A DNA stretch of 15,460 bases, from contig DRGS01000091.1 of assembly GCA_011053245.1 (NCBI GenBank), positions 1 to 15,460 on the forward strand, read 5' to 3'. Origin of the DNA: Phycisphaerales bacterium. Lineage in GTDB: Bacteria > Planctomycetota > Phycisphaerae > Sedimentisphaerales > Anaerohalosphaeraceae. Positions 13,490 to 15,460 of the stretch are shown here, piece after piece. The number at the start of each line of letters is the position of its first letter. Position 1 is the first letter of the stretch. Under the pieces are notes generated by a model. The model saw only the letters and a list, made by a program, of their open reading frames with translations. It had not been told where the DNA came from and searched no databases. Both the position numbers and the translations under genes were made by a program.

Positions 13490-13735
13490 GAGGTATCTTG
13501 TTAGCAGTCGTCAATTATACAAATTGGGCGGCCTTTAGCAATCCTGAAAAAAACAATTCTCTGAGAACACCCTCTTTGCGGGAGCGTAGTTAACTGTGAC
13601 CTTTGGCCGAAAAGGCTTGTAAGTCCTATCTTACCAAGCAGTGGAGGGCTTAGCAGGACAGAACTTAACGAAACAACAAGGGTCGAACGCAGGGGTGGGC
13701 TAAAGAAACAGTTCACTCCTGTTGTTTAATATGTA
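13490..13735. other. Gene-free, structure-rich intergenic region
   Basis: No coding sequence is convincing here. Several hairpins are visible on the plus strand: CCTTT/AAAGG (13600-13615 area); GCTTGTAAG (13615-13623) with CTTACCAAGC (13630-13639, one bulged C); and CAGGGGTG (13690-13697) with CACTCCTG (13714-13721), eight pairs with one G-U. The density of stems suggests an RNA, but I find no conserved core of SRP RNA, RNase P, tmRNA or a known riboswitch. It separates the lipoprotein gene from the fumarase gene on the minus strand. Confidence 0.35.
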
Positions 13736-14275
13736 TTATTTGTCGTCGGCGTAGACGCTTTGGCCGTGGGAATCGTAGGCTACGACGGCGGGGAAATCCA
13801 GCACCTCTAATTTCCTGATCGCTTCGGTTCCGAGATCGTCGTATGCCACTATCTCGGCGGCGGTAATGTGCTTACTCAAAAGGGCTCCGGCTCCGCCGAT
13901 GGTCGCAAAATGGATCGCCCCGTACTCTTTAAGAGCATCGCGAACCTCGGTTCCTCTATAGCCCTTACCGATCATGCCCTTTAGGCCGGCTTTGATAAGT
14001 TTTGGCGAAAACCCGTCCATCCGGGAAGATGTTGTGGGACCGGCTGCGCCTATAGCCGCACCATCTCTGGCGGGTGTCGGACCGACAAAATATATCACCT
14101 GCCCGGCAAGGTCCACCGGCAGATCGTCGCCAGCGTCAATAAGCTGACAAAGTCTTTTGTGAGCTACGTCCCGGGCGGTATAGACCACTCCGGTTATCTC
14201 AACCTCGTCGCCGGCTTTAAGCGATTTGATGACGGCATCGGTTAAAGGCGTTTGCAATTTGATCATTTCGCTCAC
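13736..14275 (-). CDS. Class I fumarate hydratase beta subunit (Fe-S hydro-lyase, C-terminal domain)
   Basis: The 179-residue product is the small subunit of the two-subunit, iron-sulfur, oxygen-sensitive fumarase / L(+)-tartrate dehydratase family. Signatures are TARDVAHKR (33-41), GPTTSSRMDGFSP (79-91) and IGKGYRG (102-108), and the length is normal. In fumarase it works with an alpha subunit carrying the 4Fe-4S cluster to interconvert fumarate and malate. The alpha subunit gene is not adjacent on either side here, so it must be elsewhere or the protein serves another dehydratase. The GTG at 14275 is supported by GGGAG 5 nt upstream; the ATG three codons later is too far from it. It is 11 nt after the Cys-rich small protein, so the two are an operon. 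Fumarase versus tartrate dehydratase cannot be decided by eye. Confidence 0.88.
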   Translation of the reverse strand: MSEMIKLQTPLTDAVIKSLKAGDEVEITGVVYTARDVAHKRLCQLIDAGDDLPVDLAGQVIYFVGPTPARDGAAIGAAGPTTSSRMDGFSPKLIKAGLKGMIGKGYRGTEVRDALKEYGAIHFATIGGAGALLSKHITAAEIVAYDDLGTEAIRKLEVLDFPAVVAYDSHGQSVYADDK

Positions 14276-14286
14276 AGGTACTCCCT

Positions 14287-14586
14287 TTAGTAACCCTGAT
14301 CCTGACCCTGATCGTCCTCGTCATCATCATCTAATTTCCACTTGTCCGACTCGTCAATATCATCGAGTTCGCGCTGGACATATTTGAATATCTTGTCCTG
14401 CAGCGGAGCCATTCTCTCCTGCATGCCCAACATTCCCCTGAAATTGCCGACGAGCATATCGAGCCGCAATAACTGCCATTTTGCCAGACATTCGGCCTCC
14501 TTGATGTTGACAAAGGGGTCGCACTTGAAAATTCGCCGTCCTTCTGGCCCATCCTCATAAAACTCACAATCTTTACACTGTATCAT
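14287..14586 (-). CDS. Small four-cysteine protein with acidic tail, probably zinc-binding
   Basis: The 99-residue protein has C4-x-x-C7, C22 and C33, with the text CDPFVNIKEAECLAKWQLLRLDMLV after the second pair; four such cysteines suggest a zinc site. The middle (about 34-75) is predicted helical and amphipathic, and the last 20 residues are very acidic (a DDDDEDD run, then Gln/Gly). From memory this looks like a small protein conserved in Planctomycetota, without a known function. The ribosome site is weak. It is translated just before the fumarase beta subunit with 11 nt between, so it may be an assembly or regulatory partner, but nothing in the sequence proves that. Confidence 0.7.
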   Translation of the reverse strand: MIQCKDCEFYEDGPEGRRIFKCDPFVNIKEAECLAKWQLLRLDMLVGNFRGMLGMQERMAPLQDKIFKYVQRELDDIDESDKWKLDDDDEDDQGQDQGY

Positions 14587-14696
14587 TGCTCATAGCCCCT
14601 AAACCAGGATTATCACCATAAAAGCCTGTTCTACGCTCAAAACCGCGTGCTGAGCGGGAAAAATTCAAAAAACTATACAAAATTATGTACATTCCC

Positions 14697-14725
14697 TTGC
14701 TTTTCTCGATACTACCATATATGAT
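14697..14725 (+). promoter_or_regulatory. Sigma-70 type promoter for the 26-residue basic protein
   Basis: TTGCTT (14697-14702), a 17-nt spacer and TATGAT (14720-14725) form a good housekeeping promoter. The expected start is near 14732, about 47 nt before the ATG at 14779. It may also serve the corrinoid-activation gene behind it. Confidence 0.6.
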
Positions 14726-14778
14726 GAACGATATAAAGCAAATTCATAAGACGAGAAATGATGTTTTTGGAGGCCTTA

Positions 14779-14859
14779 ATGGCTAAGCCCAGACGAAGAC
14801 GTAAAATAGGCAGTAAGAAGCGGAAAGCCCGCTGGAAAATAAGAAATAAGATTTCTTAA
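14779..14859 (+). CDS. 26-residue highly basic protein
   Basis: A tiny open frame begins MAKPRRRRKIGSKKRKARW and ends at a TAA after 26 codons. Fifteen of its residues are Arg or Lys and none are acidic. A near-ideal ribosome site GGAGG (14769-14773, 5 nt before the ATG) and a good promoter argue that it is translated. Size and charge recall very small ribosome-associated proteins (bTHX, or AURKAIP1/COX24-type peptides), but the sequence does not match either closely enough to name. A nucleic-acid, most likely rRNA, contact is the natural inference. The next gene begins 36 nt later. Confidence 0.7.
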   Translation: MAKPRRRRKIGSKKRKARWKIRNKIS

Positions 14860-14894
14860 CTGGTGTTGAGGTAGGCACTTAGCGTGCAATTACA

Positions 14895-15460
14895 ATGAAA
14901 CACTACGCAGTAATCTTCAAGCCGGATTGCCGTGAGATCACTATTCATTCCGGAGCGAGCATCCTCGAAGCGGCCGCCCAAGTCGGGATTATTCTCAACA
15001 GCACTTGCGGGGGCATCGGGACGTGTAATAAGTGCGCGGTCTTGGTCGGGGACAAAAGAAAAAAGGTTCAGGCCTGTCAGTATCTCGTCGAAAGCGATCT
15101 GACCGTAACAATTCCCGCCGAATCCCGATTCTACGAACAGCAGATCCTCCAGCACGGTATTGACCGTGAGTTTGACATCGCCCCGCATATCCATGAACGG
15201 ATACCCGAACTTAACGAAAAGGCGCACGCGGTCTATGGCGTTGCCGTCGATATTGGCACTACATCGATCGTTGCAAAACTTATTGATCTTGCCGATGGTA
15301 TATGCCGGGCGACCGCTTCTGCTGCAAACCCGCAGATACAATACGGCGACGATGTGATCAGCCGGATCTCCTACGCGTCGGCAAGTGCTGACGGTCAGGC
15401 AAATCTACATAGGACGATCATAGATTGCTTGAATACTCTCATCGGTCAACTGTGTGAAGA
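14895..15460 (+). CDS. Corrinoid-activation protein (2Fe-2S ferredoxin plus ASKHA ATPase), N-terminal part
   Basis: About 188 residues are present before the window ends; family members are around 550-650 long. The N-terminal ferredoxin-like domain shows C38-GGIGT-C44-NK-C47 and C61, the plant-type 2Fe-2S ligand pattern. A linker is followed by the start of an ASKHA fold: GVAVDIGTTSIVAKLIDL (115-132, phosphate-1 loop) and NPQIQYGDDVISRI (145-158). Proteins of this kind (RACE, reductive activators of corrinoid enzymes) use ATP to re-reduce Co(II) corrinoid in methyltransferase systems of anaerobes. ATG 14895 is the only usable start: an in-frame TAG lies at 14880-14882. It has no clear ribosome site, so translation may depend on the preceding small gene. 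The partner corrinoid protein should be downstream, outside the window. Confidence 0.88.
   Translation, partial: MKHYAVIFKPDCREITIHSGASILEAAAQVGIILNSTCGGIGTCNKCAVLVGDKRKKVQACQYLVESDLTVTIPAESRFYEQQILQHGIDREFDIAPHIHERIPELNEKAHAVYGVAVDIGTTSIVAKLIDLADGICRATASAANPQIQYGDDVISRISYASASADGQANLHRTIIDCLNTLIGQLCE

Noticed and set aside
13606..13613. GCCGAAAA resembling a sigma-28 -10 element on the plus strand
   Set aside because: The -35 position reads TAGT, and transcription would run into the opposing fumarase gene without a target.
13676..13697. GTTCGAC on the minus strand resembling a tRNA T-loop
   Set aside because: The flanking bases do not form a T-stem and no acceptor, D or anticodon arms can be found.
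13501..13716. Open frame of 71 codons on the minus strand
   Set aside because: No ribosome site or domain; it coincides with the stem-rich noncoding stretch.
14872..14888. Sigma-54-like AGGCAC-N5-GTGCA before the corrinoid-activation gene
   Set aside because: The spacing fits, but three consensus positions differ and the predicted start would fall inside the coding sequence, downstream of the only usable ATG.

Overview
The window looks like a chromosomal segment from an anaerobic member of the Planctomycetota, most likely class Phycisphaerae. This is an inference from gene content: a four-cysteine small protein of a planctomycete-looking type beside a fumarase beta subunit, a 2Fe-2S/ASKHA corrinoid-activation protein, a stand-alone sulfatase-type C-terminal domain on a lipoprotein, and a dispersed AC-rich intergenic repeat. 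There is no rRNA, tRNA, CRISPR array, transposase or phage gene.

Layout. 1-1400 holds no convincing gene: several inverted repeats (168-186, 302-321, 494-578), a textbook sigma-70 promoter (621-649) with no obvious gene behind it, and an AC-rich degenerate repeat (about 880-1250). 1401-1892 is a CheX-like phosphatase, convergent with rsmH (minus strand, 1916-2896). From 3049 to 12187 everything reads on the plus strand as a signalling and transcription block: a single-domain PAS protein, two tandem paralogous receiver-only response regulators, a 1291-residue cytoplasmic kinase (REC-PAS-PAS-GAF-GAF-GAF-PAS-HisKA-HATPase), an NtrC-type sigma-54 activator, then an intergenic region with an 18-bp perfect palindrome and a perfect sigma-54 promoter. 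That promoter leads into a ferritin-like protein, a protein made only of sigma-factor region 2, and a complete FliA/WhiG-type sigma factor, closed by an intrinsic terminator at 12256-12294. On the minus strand follow a type IV pilin-like gene and a lipoprotein gene. After an unassigned structured stretch (13490-13735) come a fumarase beta subunit and its small Cys-rich neighbour (minus). Finally, on the plus strand, there is a 26-residue highly basic protein and the start of a corrinoid-activation protein that runs off the window.

How it may work together. The most interesting reading is a two-step sigma cascade written out in DNA: soluble sensor kinase -> NtrC-like activator -> enhancer palindrome and sigma-54 promoter (10309-10324) -> FliA/WhiG-type sigma factor -> a FliA-type promoter (TAAT-N15-GCCGATAC, minus strand, 12771-12797) directly in front of the neighbouring pilin gene. 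A ferritin-like protein with a degraded metal site and a region-2-only sigma fragment sit inside the cascade operon and are candidate modulators. The protein families are clear from motifs; the regulatory links are inferred from sequence and position only.
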